Source of the DNA: a virus
IMG/VR virus record: IMGVR_UViG_3300050190_000082
Location: 89,760-153,759 of that record
Length of the DNA: 64,000 nt
Direction: 5' to 3' (one strand)
The notes beneath the pieces were generated by a model. The model ran no database searches, was not told where the DNA came from, and worked only from the letters and a program-made list of their open reading frames with translations. This document shows positions 36,331-46,204 of the stretch, piece by piece. Positions within the stretch are counted from its first letter, which is position 1; the number at the start of each line of letters is the position of its first letter. The translations under genes were made by a program, and so were the position numbers.

Positions 36331-37440
36331 TTAGATAGTACGATAGACCAAAATTGTCCCTTGGCCTGCCAACTTGCAATCCCAGTCGCTCTTGACTGAG
36401 AAAATTTGCTCATCTGCTGCGTTTCCTTCTGGATTCATTGATTCAATACGAGTTTCACCAGAAATACCAATGGAAATAGGTTTGCTTACATCAAGACTCA
36501 TACCAATAACATAGTTATTAGGAATGATTAATGATGTTTGATCTGCTTTGAGAGCTTGAGGTAATTCGATGGCACGATAACCAAAAGGTGTTGCCATGAA
36601 ACCTTTATCCATATACTCAACACCAAGACCAAGTTGGAGTTGTGTATTTGTAGGAAGAATAGGAGAAAGCGAGATATTTGTGCCATAAATTACTGTATTG
36701 CTCGATCCATTTCTTGCTTGAATTAATTGTAATTGAGTACGGAAATCAGTTTCAGCATAAGCACCAGTAGAAATAACTTTGTTACCAATAGGTGATGCAG
36801 TTGTGCTGAACACTAATGTAGAAATATCTTGCAAATAACCACTACGAAGACCACGTACTGCACGAGCAATTTCACGTCCCCAATCGACTCGACCAGCAAT
36901 TACATCTTTACGATTGAAAGAAATGGCAGTTTCAGCAACTTGAGGTGTAAGAACTACATTACGACTCTTGTATCTCTGAACATTACCAAACGATTTACCT
37001 CGACCTGTTTTTTGGAAGAAATAAGCATTTGTAGATTTTACGTCAATGTTCATGGAATCGCCTTCAGCCACAGAACGAACATCGGCAAATGTAAGAATTT
37101 CTTCGATCTCGTTTTTACTATTTACGTTGTCGATTACTTCTTCAATAACCGAGAAAAATGCACGTTCAAAGTTCTGCATACGAAATGCTTGTGCAGGAAC
37201 AGTTTTAGTAGCGTCCATTCCAGTACGTTCATAAGCAGTTGCTAAAGCACGGTCATTGAATTCACTATTATGTACGTTATAATCAATTCCTCCAATAGCA
37301 GAAAATTGAGCATATTTATTATAAACATTTTTATCAAAACCAAAGAGATGTCTCTTAGTTAAATCTACGCCTAGTCCAATAACATTTACTTCATCTTCAG
37401 AAAAATTAACTCTTTTTGCATTAATAGGTACAAACATCAT
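36331..37440 (-). CDS. Major capsid protein
   Basis: 369 aa, HK97-fold-like: an N-terminal arm, an ATERTGMDATKTVPAQ loop region, ISPILPTNTQ stretches and a beta-rich A-domain ending RIESMNPEGNAADEQIFSVKSDW. Order (protease/scaffold, decoration, capsid) fits. Codon use is cleaner and less AT-rich than neighbouring genes, as expected for a highly expressed structural gene. Fold assignment is from pattern and context. Confidence 0.8.
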   Translation of the reverse strand: MMFVPINAKRVNFSEDEVNVIGLGVDLTKRHLFGFDKNVYNKYAQFSAIGGIDYNVHNSEFNDRALATAYERTGMDATKTVPAQAFRMQNFERAFFSVIEEVIDNVNSKNEIEEILTFADVRSVAEGDSMNIDVKSTNAYFFQKTGRGKSFGNVQRYKSRNVVLTPQVAETAISFNRKDVIAGRVDWGREIARAVRGLRSGYLQDISTLVFSTTASPIGNKVISTGAYAETDFRTQLQLIQARNGSSNTVIYGTNISLSPILPTNTQLQLGLGVEYMDKGFMATPFGYRAIELPQALKADQTSLIIPNNYVIGMSLDVSKPISIGISGETRIESMNPEGNAADEQIFSVKSDWDCKLAGQGTILVYRTI

Positions 37441-37472
37441 TTTATATCATCCTTTCTTATTAAATTTATTTA

Positions 37473-38006
37473 TTATTCGTTAGTGCAACGAGTGACACGT
37501 ACACGCATACCCAATACGGCAGCAAGACCAACAAAAGTATCTCCAACATTAACTTGTTCAATTTTAAATGCAACAGTTGGGACTCCAACTAAAGTGGCAA
37601 CTACAGTAAATCCATAAGAATCTGCTGTAGGAACGAGATAACTTCCAACGGCTGGAGTACCAGTAACTAAATCATTAGATACAAAATATTTCTTATTCAT
37701 TGCAGGACGAAGTACACGAATTCGTGCTCCTGTAGTAAAAGAGAGAAGGGTAGGGTCATTGATGTCGATACGGTTTCCATTTACATCTTGATAATATTCT
37801 TCTGCACAAACAACTGCGATATTGGTTTCTGTAATTGCAGCAGGTTTAGCAGGGACATAAAGTGCTCCATATCCATCTAAGTAAGTTCCTACTAAGGCAT
37901 CTGCCTTAACAACATATCCATTTTGAAGAGTGTCTGTTCCAACTTGTACAAAGTCAATATTCTCATAGTCTTGCATTACATCATAAGCTCTAAAAATTCC
38001 AGCCAT
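37473..38006 (-). CDS. Head decoration/stabilisation protein
   Basis: 177 aa, beta-rich and compact (VKADALVGTYLDGYGALYVP, then FTTGARIRVLRPA, then VLGMRVRVTRC). Lies between the scaffold/protease fusion and the major capsid gene, the usual place for a lambda gpD-like or Hoc-like decoration protein. Ribosome binding site AAAGGAAG. No specific family is certain. Confidence 0.6.
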   Translation of the reverse strand: MAGIFRAYDVMQDYENIDFVQVGTDTLQNGYVVKADALVGTYLDGYGALYVPAKPAAITETNIAVVCAEEYYQDVNGNRIDINDPTLLSFTTGARIRVLRPAMNKKYFVSNDLVTGTPAVGSYLVPTADSYGFTVVATLVGVPTVAFKIEQVNVGDTFVGLAAVLGMRVRVTRCTNE

Positions 38007-38037
38007 AATTTAACATCTTCCTTTCTTTCTTAAAAAA

Positions 38038-39771
38038 TTATTTATTATTATTATTCTTTTCACGTATATCTGCATAAACATCCTTTTCTTCTTTGGTATC
38101 AGGTTGTTTAGTATCTACATGCATGAAAGAAAACTTTTGTGTGTTAGTGGAAAAATCAATTTTGTCTTTGACTTTCTTACCAAATACTGAATAAGTCATA
38201 TCTTTAAATTCGTCTAAAGACATTTCATTAGATTTATCTTTAAATGTTTGTTTTTCTTCAGCACTAAATACACTGAATTCTTTTCCATTCAAAAATTCTT
38301 CTACTTGAGACATTTTTTCAGCAGTTTCTTTACCTTTTAATTGTTCGCTCAACTCTGCTATTTTAGCATCTCTTTCTGCCATTACCGTTGCTGTTTCTGC
38401 CATAGCTGATTCCATTGATGTAATTGAAGCAAAACTCTTTCCAATTTCTGAATCCTTAGCAGAAAGTTCAGCATCTTTAGACAATAATGCTTCAGACATC
38501 TCTGCTTCTTTAGCTGATAATTTAGCAGACATTTCTGTAGTTACCTTTTCTTTTTCTACTGCAAACATTTGAGACATTTTACTCATCATTTCTTTGCCAC
38601 TTGGTAAAGTTTCTTTTGCATCTTCTTTTAGGGCAAAAGTATCATCGTCATCATCTATAGTCATAAATGGAATTTTTGTAACACAACCACAATCATCCAT
38701 GATATATAGACAGTTAGTTTCCATGTCAAGCAATATAGTTATTTGACTTTCATCAGATTCTGGATCAATGGAATCATCAAAAGCAAACTTTGACTGTGAT
38801 GCTTTTGTGCTTGAATATAGTGCTTTAAAATCCTTCATCTTTTTACTCCCTTCTGAGAATGTATCTTTATACAGACTATTTTTATTATGCTTTGAGAATG
38901 TAATTGGGGTATATCCCTCTTCTACAGGAATTTTTGTAAGCATATCCAACACACATTTGCCTTCAATGAGTTGGTAAGCAATGCTATAATAACCGCCTTC
39001 TTCGTAATCTTCAACAAATACTAAACTAGCTGAAAAATCGTCTATATAATACTTATTATTTTCACATTCTCCTGTAATATATTTAAAAACAGATAGTGCT
39101 GTTTGCAGTCTGCCTCTAAGTTGGTGTGCCGTTAGTCCATACATATCTTCATTTTCACCTCCCTTCAGTGGAATACTATTGTCATTTGTTTGCAGTTCTT
39201 GTTTGAGAGAATCTATCTCAGATTGATAATCATCAATCGAAAATTTCTCAAATGTACTTCCTGTAAATGCTGGTTTAACATTCTCTAAAATGCAAAGTGC
39301 AGTAACCATAGCACTTGTTACTTTTTTTATATCCCCTTCTTGTTGAGTATCTAGATTTAACTCTAACGATTGCCAAATATCACGTTTAGACATATTCTTT
39401 AATCCAGGAAACCTATTATCCCAAATATTAGCTTCACAGACTAACCATTCTTTTCCGTTATATTCCTCGAAATAAGGCTCAGAATCTAGAACATAGCCCA
39501 CAACAGTTGTTTCTGGTGTTCTTTGTAATCTTCCCTTTACTTTTATAATGTCATCGGCATGTCCACCCAGTAAAGAACCATCATCATTATTAATAAATGC
39601 GGTTACTATTGGAGAAGACATTAAAGTTGTTTTCATTTTATCTACTACATCATGATTAAATAAAAATTTATTAGCAATTGTATCACTTGATATTGCATAA
39701 ACTTTATATTTAGTTACAAAAGGATTAACTTTTCCAACTTCACTAAAATGTGTATTGAGTTGTATAAGCAA
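38038..39771 (-). CDS. Prohead protease fused to scaffold
   Basis: 577 aa. The N-terminal 190 residues are protease-like: MSSPIVTAFINNDDG, SLLGGHADDI (His) and a Ser-bearing WQSLELNL about 70 residues on, fitting the His-Ser S78/U9-type capsid maturation protease. A second beta part (195-360) follows, then a 120-residue acidic coiled coil (EMSEALLSKDAELSAKDSEIG) typical of internal scaffold. The fusion replaces separate protease and scaffold genes, known in several siphophages. Confidence 0.7.
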   Translation of the reverse strand: MLIQLNTHFSEVGKVNPFVTKYKVYAISSDTIANKFLFNHDVVDKMKTTLMSSPIVTAFINNDDGSLLGGHADDIIKVKGRLQRTPETTVVGYVLDSEPYFEEYNGKEWLVCEANIWDNRFPGLKNMSKRDIWQSLELNLDTQQEGDIKKVTSAMVTALCILENVKPAFTGSTFEKFSIDDYQSEIDSLKQELQTNDNSIPLKGGENEDMYGLTAHQLRGRLQTALSVFKYITGECENNKYYIDDFSASLVFVEDYEEGGYYSIAYQLIEGKCVLDMLTKIPVEEGYTPITFSKHNKNSLYKDTFSEGSKKMKDFKALYSSTKASQSKFAFDDSIDPESDESQITILLDMETNCLYIMDDCGCVTKIPFMTIDDDDDTFALKEDAKETLPSGKEMMSKMSQMFAVEKEKVTTEMSAKLSAKEAEMSEALLSKDAELSAKDSEIGKSFASITSMESAMAETATVMAERDAKIAELSEQLKGKETAEKMSQVEEFLNGKEFSVFSAEEKQTFKDKSNEMSLDEFKDMTYSVFGKKVKDKIDFSTNTQKFSFMHVDTKQPDTKEEKDVYADIREKNNNNK

Positions 39772-39814
39772 TTTTTATCACCACCTTAATTAAAAATAAA
39801 CAATGATAATCCAT

Positions 39815-40006
39815 TTAAAAGTTTACTGTATTTGTGAATTTTACATCCTTCAAGGCAGGACTTTCACTAAAGTTAGCATTTAGTTTTTCATTATTTTCAA
39901 ACCAATGAACTCCATTACGTGAGAATAAATAAACAAAACCTAACTGTTGTAATTTAGTTATATCTTCATCTGAAAAACATTTTATATATTTGTCCAATTT
40001 AACCAC
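39815..40006 (-). CDS. Small unknown protein of the head cluster
   Basis: 63 aa, ATG after AGGTGG. IKCFSDEDITKLQQLGFVY, then HWFENNEKLNANF; helix then short strands, no metal site. It lies between the CYTH protein and the protease/scaffold gene in the same orientation. No family recognised. Confidence 0.5.
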   Translation of the reverse strand: MVKLDKYIKCFSDEDITKLQQLGFVYLFSRNGVHWFENNEKLNANFSESPALKDVKFTNTVNF

Positions 40007-40021
40007 CTACTTTTGGATTTA

Positions 40022-40516
40022 TTAACTATTACTTTTGATTACTTCATAGATATTTTTACTGTTAATCCTTGAAAATATCTTAGCACTAAATGATTGTTTG
40101 TCTTTAATTTCTTCGCCAAACCAATTAGGAATCTTAAATAAGTTCATTGTTTCTAAATTAGGAAATTCAACTTCAACAATCGTTTCGCCAGTTTCAAAAT
40201 GATCTACCTCTGCTACCAAATTGTTATCCAAATCAATCAAATACCTATCCTTATTAAGAGGCTTCTTACCTATATAAGAGAAGATGCGATCATACTGGTC
40301 TTCAGTTATTAATCGTTCTATTTCTTCCCTCTGATTATCTGTAAGAAAATATTTAACAGTATGGAAATAGGTATTTTGATTGTCTTGATTAATTTTACGG
40401 ATTCTGACATCAGGATTGAGGTTTGCATAGACTTGTTGGATATTCATTTTAGATTTAATTTTATCTTTTGGAATATTATCAGGATTGACGTGATAACGCT
40501 TTTCTATTTCTATCAT
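40022..40516 (-). CDS. CYTH-domain (triphosphate tunnel metalloenzyme-like) protein
   Basis: 164 aa, start directly after the portal stop codon (TAAATG). ExEK signature at the very N-terminus (MIEIEKRYHV), then VRIRKIN, YFHTVKYFL, KDRYLIDL, AEVDHFETG and IVEVEFPNLET, ending NWFGEEIKDKQSFSAKI: alternating acidic and basic residues of the beta tunnel, as in CYTH triphosphatases and ThTPase/CyaB relatives (known family). The last block (WFGEE) is the bacterial CYTH end. Enzyme activity and substrate are inferred. Location between portal and protease is unusual. Confidence 0.75.
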   Translation of the reverse strand: MIEIEKRYHVNPDNIPKDKIKSKMNIQQVYANLNPDVRIRKINQDNQNTYFHTVKYFLTDNQREEIERLITEDQYDRIFSYIGKKPLNKDRYLIDLDNNLVAEVDHFETGETIVEVEFPNLETMNLFKIPNWFGEEIKDKQSFSAKIFSRINSKNIYEVIKSNS

Positions 40517-42208
40517 TTAGGTTTTATCACCGACTTCGAAGTGTTCCTCCATACAGGAATCCGAACAAAAAGGAGCAAATTCATCGTCAATATTAATAGG
40601 CGAATTACAATTCTTACATACTCTTTGAGAGAATTTCTCATTCTCGTTATACCCTCCACCCCTCGTCTCTGAACCAGCCTCACCTAATTGACCATCAGAT
40701 TTTTTAGGTGCTCCACCTTTGTTATCAGAAGAGGAAGTAGTAAAACTAGACTGCAATGGTATCATCATGCTTCTTGTTTTATTCAGCAAAGAATCAACTA
40801 AAACATTATCCATTTCAAAAGGTTCATAGTCGTAGGATGCGAGGAGTCTTTCCGGCTGTCCCCCGGATTGTGCTAATGATAAAGCAGATTGTTTATCATC
40901 ATCTAAGAAAAATTCACATCTCCTAAGAAAATGAATTGCAAAATTGTATTTACCACCAATTTTAAAAAGTTGTAAATTTATGAATCTCTCAAACTGTGAA
41001 TACATATGTTTTATATAATTATAATCTGCTTGAACACTCAACTTTAATGCTATTGCTGATTTTGTATCCATACCAAAAATTCCACCAGCCACACCTACAG
41101 ATGACCAGAATTGTTGCTCTGATGTTCCAACTATATTATTCATATTTTGAGAATTTGTAAATTTAGCATTATCCATTTCCATAGGTGTGCTGATAACGCC
41201 AGTACCGGGTGGAACTAATGACTGTGCTAAAGCAACATAGTTTATTACTTCTGGTGCTGTCATGGTTGGTTTGCCATTTTCATCAAGTGGAGCTTTTAAA
41301 TACATTATTTGATAAGTTTGAAGTTCTGCACTTAATTTTAGCAAATCTTTATAATCTTGGATTTGAATTCCATCCTTGAATGTTCCTGAAAGGGGAGGAA
41401 CAATCTCAGGTCTGTTATCATCAAACTTAAATACAACTGCCTTGTCGTAAGGTAAGGAACGATATGGATTAGCATTTTTATTTGATTCATTATCTCCCAA
41501 AAACTCTTTGTACCATTCCGAGAACTCAGGAGCAAATCCAGCCATTGCATTTGGAAATTGTTTGAAGAAATTCATAGAGAGAGCAGATGTGAATCCATAA
41601 TCGGTTTTACCATCAATCGTCATATAATCATCAGGAAGAGACATTAGCGAATTTCCTTCTTCACTTTCTCTTAGATAATAAAATTTTCCTCCAGAACGCA
41701 TGACATCTGACATGACATTAGGGCATTGCTCTTTAATTCTAAACTTACGAAGCCATTCATTATTTTTTGCTCTCTGTTTTATGTATAAATCAACTATCTT
41801 TTGATTGCTATTTAATGGGGGTGGGTTTAATGGTATAAGTTCATAGGCAAAGTTTAATAAACTTGCAAAATGAGCAACAGATCGTTGATATTGCATTACA
41901 GACCAATATAAAAAGTCTGAACATGCCATTAATTGTTTCTCAAAATATCTAGGATTATTTAACCAACTAATAATATTTGCTTCAGTTGGTCTTGTGGGAA
42001 GTGTATTCATCCTCTTCATTGCATTATTTGCATAAAGAGGATTATAAAAATTAGAATTCGAACCAGAAGATTTTTGAATAAACTTAGCATAAGTATCCAT
42101 AAATCTTGTAGCAAATTCCTCTGCAAAATTAGCAGAAAGAGGGTTAAGATTTTCATTTATTGGTTTTTGTTTTGAGTTAGGGTTGTTATTTTCTATTGGG
42201 GTATCCAT
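40517..42208 (-). CDS. Portal protein
   Basis: 563 aa. Large alpha/beta protein following the terminase gene, with a long helical stem region and beta wing (YYLRESEEGNSLMSLPDDYMTIDG, then AVVFKFDD), and the order terminase, portal, protease, capsid. Its C-terminus carries a zinc knuckle (CKNCNSPINI, then CSDSC) not present in textbook portals. The acidic, Ser/Asn-rich linker before it looks flexible. Called on context and architecture. Confidence 0.75.
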   Translation of the reverse strand: MDTPIENNNPNSKQKPINENLNPLSANFAEEFATRFMDTYAKFIQKSSGSNSNFYNPLYANNAMKRMNTLPTRPTEANIISWLNNPRYFEKQLMACSDFLYWSVMQYQRSVAHFASLLNFAYELIPLNPPPLNSNQKIVDLYIKQRAKNNEWLRKFRIKEQCPNVMSDVMRSGGKFYYLRESEEGNSLMSLPDDYMTIDGKTDYGFTSALSMNFFKQFPNAMAGFAPEFSEWYKEFLGDNESNKNANPYRSLPYDKAVVFKFDDNRPEIVPPLSGTFKDGIQIQDYKDLLKLSAELQTYQIMYLKAPLDENGKPTMTAPEVINYVALAQSLVPPGTGVISTPMEMDNAKFTNSQNMNNIVGTSEQQFWSSVGVAGGIFGMDTKSAIALKLSVQADYNYIKHMYSQFERFINLQLFKIGGKYNFAIHFLRRCEFFLDDDKQSALSLAQSGGQPERLLASYDYEPFEMDNVLVDSLLNKTRSMMIPLQSSFTTSSSDNKGGAPKKSDGQLGEAGSETRGGGYNENEKFSQRVCKNCNSPINIDDEFAPFCSDSCMEEHFEVGDKT

Positions 42209-42251
42209 AGGAGACCTCCTTTCGAGATTATTATTTTATAAATTTATTTAA

Positions 42252-44147
42252 TTATCTTTTTCGTCCGAATGGATTATTTCTGTTTGTATTTCTATTGAAG
42301 ATATTATTTCCTTGATTCATGTTTGCTGTTGAGACAAAGTAGGAGGAGAGGTCTGTGCTTTCCTTTTCTTTTAACAAATCTTGCTCTAAAAAAGAAATAA
42401 ACCAACCGCCATAACTGCTACTAGTGTAGCGGTCTTTTCTGGAAGAACCTACAGTATCTAACTTAATATTTCCACCATTCATTGAATATTCAAGATTTAT
42501 TGTTTCATTAATTAACTCCGAAAATTGCCTGTATGGGTGTAAATACCAAACTTTTAAATTTATATCTTGATTACGAGCAAAGTCTTTATTCTTTTTATTT
42601 AAATAATCTTCACCATCATTTTCGTCAACAAGAAAACTACACATTCCTCTTTGTAGTTTATCTCTAAAATTAACAGCAATATCATTATTGTCTCTAGCAC
42701 CTGCTAATATAGGGTATATGATAGGCTTTGCATTAATAGCTAATGTTTTTTCTTTTAACTCTTCTATTAAAGACTTAGATAGAGATTTATGTTCAAATAC
42801 AGTAAGTGCTTCATATTCAATTCCGCGTTCTTCATCTTTAGTAATGACTGCTAGTCTTTCGAAAATTGCAATTCCTGCCTGTTGGAGATCAAGTACAATA
42901 TAATCAGCTTCAAAATCATGATAAATTTGCTTAATTCTGAGGGTTTGTTTCCCAGTATGTTCTCCATTATGGGATTCCATATAAACATATTCTCTTTCAT
43001 ATCCCTTAGCCGTAGGTAATGCTCTTATACAAGTTATAATTGTATTATCATTTTTTTTACCCTTACGAGTTGCAATATCAATTGAAACTATCCTAATTTC
43101 TCCATCTGCTTTTTTTATTTCATTTGGATTTCTCTTCTTATCATAATTATCATTTCTAAAAGGATAAAAAGCCTTCTTTAAATTTCTATTCTTTTGAAAC
43201 ATTTCTAATTTAAAATAAGCGTTACTATTTTCACCCCAAGGTATATTTTCATACTCTTCTAGGAATGTAATTGAGTCCATTGTAGCTCTATCTCTTGCTA
43301 TTGCTTTTACAGTTTTAATATTGTGTTTTATTGCTATTAAGTAATCAAATGCAATAAATCCAGCATCTTTACCTTGCAACATCATTTTTATAGTAGTCAT
43401 TGTTTCTTTATACCACCATAATCCCTTGTGATATGCAGATGATATAAGAACTTGTCGTGGTTCTTCAACTAATATTTTCATATTGGAATATTTAGGGTTC
43501 TTTAGATAAGGTGTTTGCCTAGCATAAGCAAAAGGTTTCACGATACTATCAAATTTTTGCTTATCCATAATCCTAAATTCTTCACCTATAGTGAACGTAC
43601 TTCTTTCTCCACGACCTGACTCCGAGCAGGCAACAATTTTAATTGTTGTGCCATTATGTAGAGTACAATTACAGTTATTTTGTGTATCTGAAAAATCTTT
43701 TACTTCTCTTGCAATATTAGGGTAGTCATCTTTCAACCTTGCCATTTTACCAAAAATAATAGATGCCTGCTTCAAAGTTGTTGCCACGATTACAATTTCA
43801 GAATTTGGGAAAAGCGAGCCACGAGCATAAGCTAGTACAGCGATCAACCATGATTTGGCTGCGGCTCTCGAAGCGATAGTTACAAAATTCTCAGAAATAC
43901 TCATAAAATATATCCATAGAATTTGATACCAATACAACTGAATTCCAAAATAATGTTGGATAAAGCGATGTACATTTCTGCGATAAAAAGTTATCCAGTC
44001 TATTAGGTTATCTTGTTTTTCTTCACTTTTCTCTTTATCTTTAATCATTGTTTTTGGTGCTCTAAATTGATCACTATGACCAGAATATTTGTTAAAATTA
44101 TTTTCAAATTTTTGATATGATCTACCCATTAGAATCACCATCGCCAT
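42252..44147 (-). CDS. terL: Large terminase subunit
   Basis: 631 aa. N-terminal ATPase: TIASRAAAKSWLIAVLA as the (divergent) Walker A region and FTIGEEFR as the Walker B region. The C-terminal RNase H-like nuclease has a first acidic residue in RIVSIDIATRKG, with further acidic residues in DYIVLDLQQAG. Length, ATPase-then-nuclease order and the adjacent small terminase and portal support the call. The start overlaps the end of the small terminase gene by 26 nt. Confidence 0.85.
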   Translation of the reverse strand: MAMVILMGRSYQKFENNFNKYSGHSDQFRAPKTMIKDKEKSEEKQDNLIDWITFYRRNVHRFIQHYFGIQLYWYQILWIYFMSISENFVTIASRAAAKSWLIAVLAYARGSLFPNSEIVIVATTLKQASIIFGKMARLKDDYPNIAREVKDFSDTQNNCNCTLHNGTTIKIVACSESGRGERSTFTIGEEFRIMDKQKFDSIVKPFAYARQTPYLKNPKYSNMKILVEEPRQVLISSAYHKGLWWYKETMTTIKMMLQGKDAGFIAFDYLIAIKHNIKTVKAIARDRATMDSITFLEEYENIPWGENSNAYFKLEMFQKNRNLKKAFYPFRNDNYDKKRNPNEIKKADGEIRIVSIDIATRKGKKNDNTIITCIRALPTAKGYEREYVYMESHNGEHTGKQTLRIKQIYHDFEADYIVLDLQQAGIAIFERLAVITKDEERGIEYEALTVFEHKSLSKSLIEELKEKTLAINAKPIIYPILAGARDNNDIAVNFRDKLQRGMCSFLVDENDGEDYLNKKNKDFARNQDINLKVWYLHPYRQFSELINETINLEYSMNGGNIKLDTVGSSRKDRYTSSSYGGWFISFLEQDLLKEKESTDLSSYFVSTANMNQGNNIFNRNTNRNNPFGRKR

Positions 44148-45087
44148 TTACAACATCTGCACTATCCAAATCCGTATCTATATTATCATCAACAACAAAA
44201 TTTCTAACTCCAGTTATAAAATTTTCAATAGGTCTAACAATATAATTTTTAATATATGGAAGGAAGCCATCCATGTCTTTATATTTTTCTTGATCTTCAA
44301 ACCATTCTGCTGGTTTGAATTGCTCTATATCTTTAATCCAAGCACCAAAGCAATCATGAGATTTTCCAGCACTTGCAGCATTTGCTTTTGCAGGGTCAAG
44401 GGAGGCTGTTTTTAACAAGTCTTGTAATTCTTTCTGAAGACCACCAACGCCATCACCTTTTTCTCTTGCTTGTCTGATTTCAAGAATTTTGATACAGATT
44501 TCTCTTAATAAAGTTATTTCTGCTTGATTGTCACACTTATGCGTTTGTTTCCATGCTGATAATTCTGCTTCTAAGAATATATAATCGTCAATATTAAAAC
44601 TTTTTCCCCAAAAGATAATTAAATCGTCATCAACCTCTTCATTTTCTATATCCATATTTTCTTGTCTTAAAAAATTACTATCTTTATATCTAAAAGATTC
44701 CATCTTCTCATTATTTTTATTTGTCGAACTAAGTTTTGACTTATAATATCCAAAAACCTTGTCAGCTTTCTTGCCTTTTATCATTAGACTTTCCATATGT
44801 GTCTGAGCACTTTTTAGTGCTTCTTCACTATATCTAATATCTAAATCTTGACATGTCAGTTTTAGAGAAGCTTCTAAACTGTCATATATAGAAAAGTAAT
44901 TATCGAAAATCTCATTACAGTGTGTTTTACATACTGACATTAGACCATTTTTGTCGATCATGGGATTTGTTGAGGTATAGAATAAAGATGCGTTTAGGGT
45001 ATCTTGGCACATCCTACAATAAGTTTTCTCAACAATTGTTGTACTAGGTTCTTTTATTGCTTTCCCTACTCGTGGAATGGGAATCAC
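44122..45087 (-). CDS. terS: Small terminase subunit-like protein with N-terminal zinc knuckle
   Basis: 321 aa. N-terminal CRMCQ and CKTHC cysteines bind zinc. The central block DDYIFLEAELSAWKQ, then CDNQAEITLLREICIKILEI and DLLKTASLDP, resembles small terminases of Firmicutes siphophages (pattern known). An acidic C-terminus overlaps the large terminase gene start, so the pair is translationally coupled. It should recognise the packaging site; the pac or cos sequence was not located. Confidence 0.7.
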   Translation of the reverse strand: MIPIPRVGKAIKEPSTTIVEKTYCRMCQDTLNASLFYTSTNPMIDKNGLMSVCKTHCNEIFDNYFSIYDSLEASLKLTCQDLDIRYSEEALKSAQTHMESLMIKGKKADKVFGYYKSKLSSTNKNNEKMESFRYKDSNFLRQENMDIENEEVDDDLIIFWGKSFNIDDYIFLEAELSAWKQTHKCDNQAEITLLREICIKILEIRQAREKGDGVGGLQKELQDLLKTASLDPAKANAASAGKSHDCFGAWIKDIEQFKPAEWFEDQEKYKDMDGFLPYIKNYIVRPIENFITGVRNFVVDDNIDTDLDSADVVNGDGDSNG

Positions 45088-45121
45088 CCTCTTTTAATTA
45101 AAATAAAGAAGTTAATCTTAT

Positions 45122-46102
45122 TCAAATAACTTCTTTTAAATCTTTTTCTGTTATTCTTCTTAATTTTCCATATACTTTATCATTCATTAACCCACCGATA
45201 TCTATATTGTAATGAGAATGATATTTTTCTTCAGATTTAAACCACTCTAATGCTTTATTATATTCTTGCATCATTACTTCATCCGAAGGAAGGTAGTCCC
45301 TTCCAGTATTAATAAAAATACCTTTCCAACCAAGTTTTTTCATGTAATAATATCTTCTTATTTCTCTATTATTAAATTGTTGCTGTGTCTTTTGCCCCAT
45401 CTTTACACATAAGTCATGACCAGAGCCATTTAGTTCTATGTAAATCTTATTATCAGGAAAAGCAATATCTAAACTTGGAGTATCATTGGAGTAATTCAAG
45501 ATACCACCTAACAATTGATGGACATATATTTGTTGTCTTGAAGTTCTTACAGTTCCATTTCTATAAAATGTTTCTGCCTTCTTTATCTTTATATCTTCAT
45601 TCTGAGATATATTATCTACACCATATTTATCTTGTATTATTTGCTTATATGTGATTTTAAAATGTTCAGAGGCAAAAACATTATCTACCCCATATATCTC
45701 TAAGTTGGTTTGCTTTTGTTTCTCTATGAACTCTGGTTGATTAATATGATATTCAAACCCAAAATTAATCATATTACACTCCGCAGTTTTCTTTGATATA
45801 CATTTTTTATTTGAACAACAATCTTTATGTATAATAGATTTTAAATTATTCTTTATATAATCTGCGACATTTTTAGGATAAATATCTCTGCAACCTTCTT
45901 CTTGATAATCGCATTTAACTGTAACTTTTGCTTCACTATACTCTGGCATATCCTCAATTTTGACAAATAGTGGTTGTGAATAATCTACAACGGGTTTGCC
46001 TTTTTTACCAATTACCATTGGTATTTTATAACCCTTTTCTCTATAATATAGTATCTTCTTATTACCTCTTAATCCAACTTCGACTTCTTTTGTTAACAAC
46101 AT
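45122..46102 (-). CDS. Vsr-like (PDDEXK) homing endonuclease with shared N-terminal module
   Basis: 326 aa, start MLLTKEVEV chosen after GAGGGA (an ATG 24 nt upstream is unsupported). Residues 1-65 carry EVEVGLRGNKKILYYREKGY and KVTVKCDYQEEGC. Two NUMOD-like repeats follow (EIYGVDNVFAS, DKYGVDNISQN). The C-terminal nuclease has SLDIAFPDNKIYIELNGSGH and a basic helix, resembling Vsr/EDxHD enzymes. It sits directly upstream of the small terminase gene. Homing is inferred. Confidence 0.7.
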   Translation of the reverse strand: MLLTKEVEVGLRGNKKILYYREKGYKIPMVIGKKGKPVVDYSQPLFVKIEDMPEYSEAKVTVKCDYQEEGCRDIYPKNVADYIKNNLKSIIHKDCCSNKKCISKKTAECNMINFGFEYHINQPEFIEKQKQTNLEIYGVDNVFASEHFKITYKQIIQDKYGVDNISQNEDIKIKKAETFYRNGTVRTSRQQIYVHQLLGGILNYSNDTPSLDIAFPDNKIYIELNGSGHDLCVKMGQKTQQQFNNREIRRYYYMKKLGWKGIFINTGRDYLPSDEVMMQEYNKALEWFKSEEKYHSHYNIDIGGLMNDKVYGKLRRITEKDLKEVI

Positions 46103-46154
46103 TACCGATTCCCTCTTTCTGCACATTTATTTATCTGCACTTAAAAATATAAAG

Positions 46155-46204
46155 AAGATAGGTGTGCAGAGACTTGGCAATTACCCCAAATCTAAACCTA
46201 TCTT
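46155..46204 (-). ncRNA. Nested hairpin upstream of the Vsr-like endonuclease
   Basis: Outer stem AAGATAGGT/ACCTATCTT (9 bp) enclosing AGACTTGG/CCAAATCT (8 bp, one G-T, 8-nt loop), 50-100 nt upstream of the endonuclease start. Second nearby hairpin TTTGGG/CCCAAA at about 46230-46256. Role unknown (leader or terminator of the preceding gene). Confidence 0.5.
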
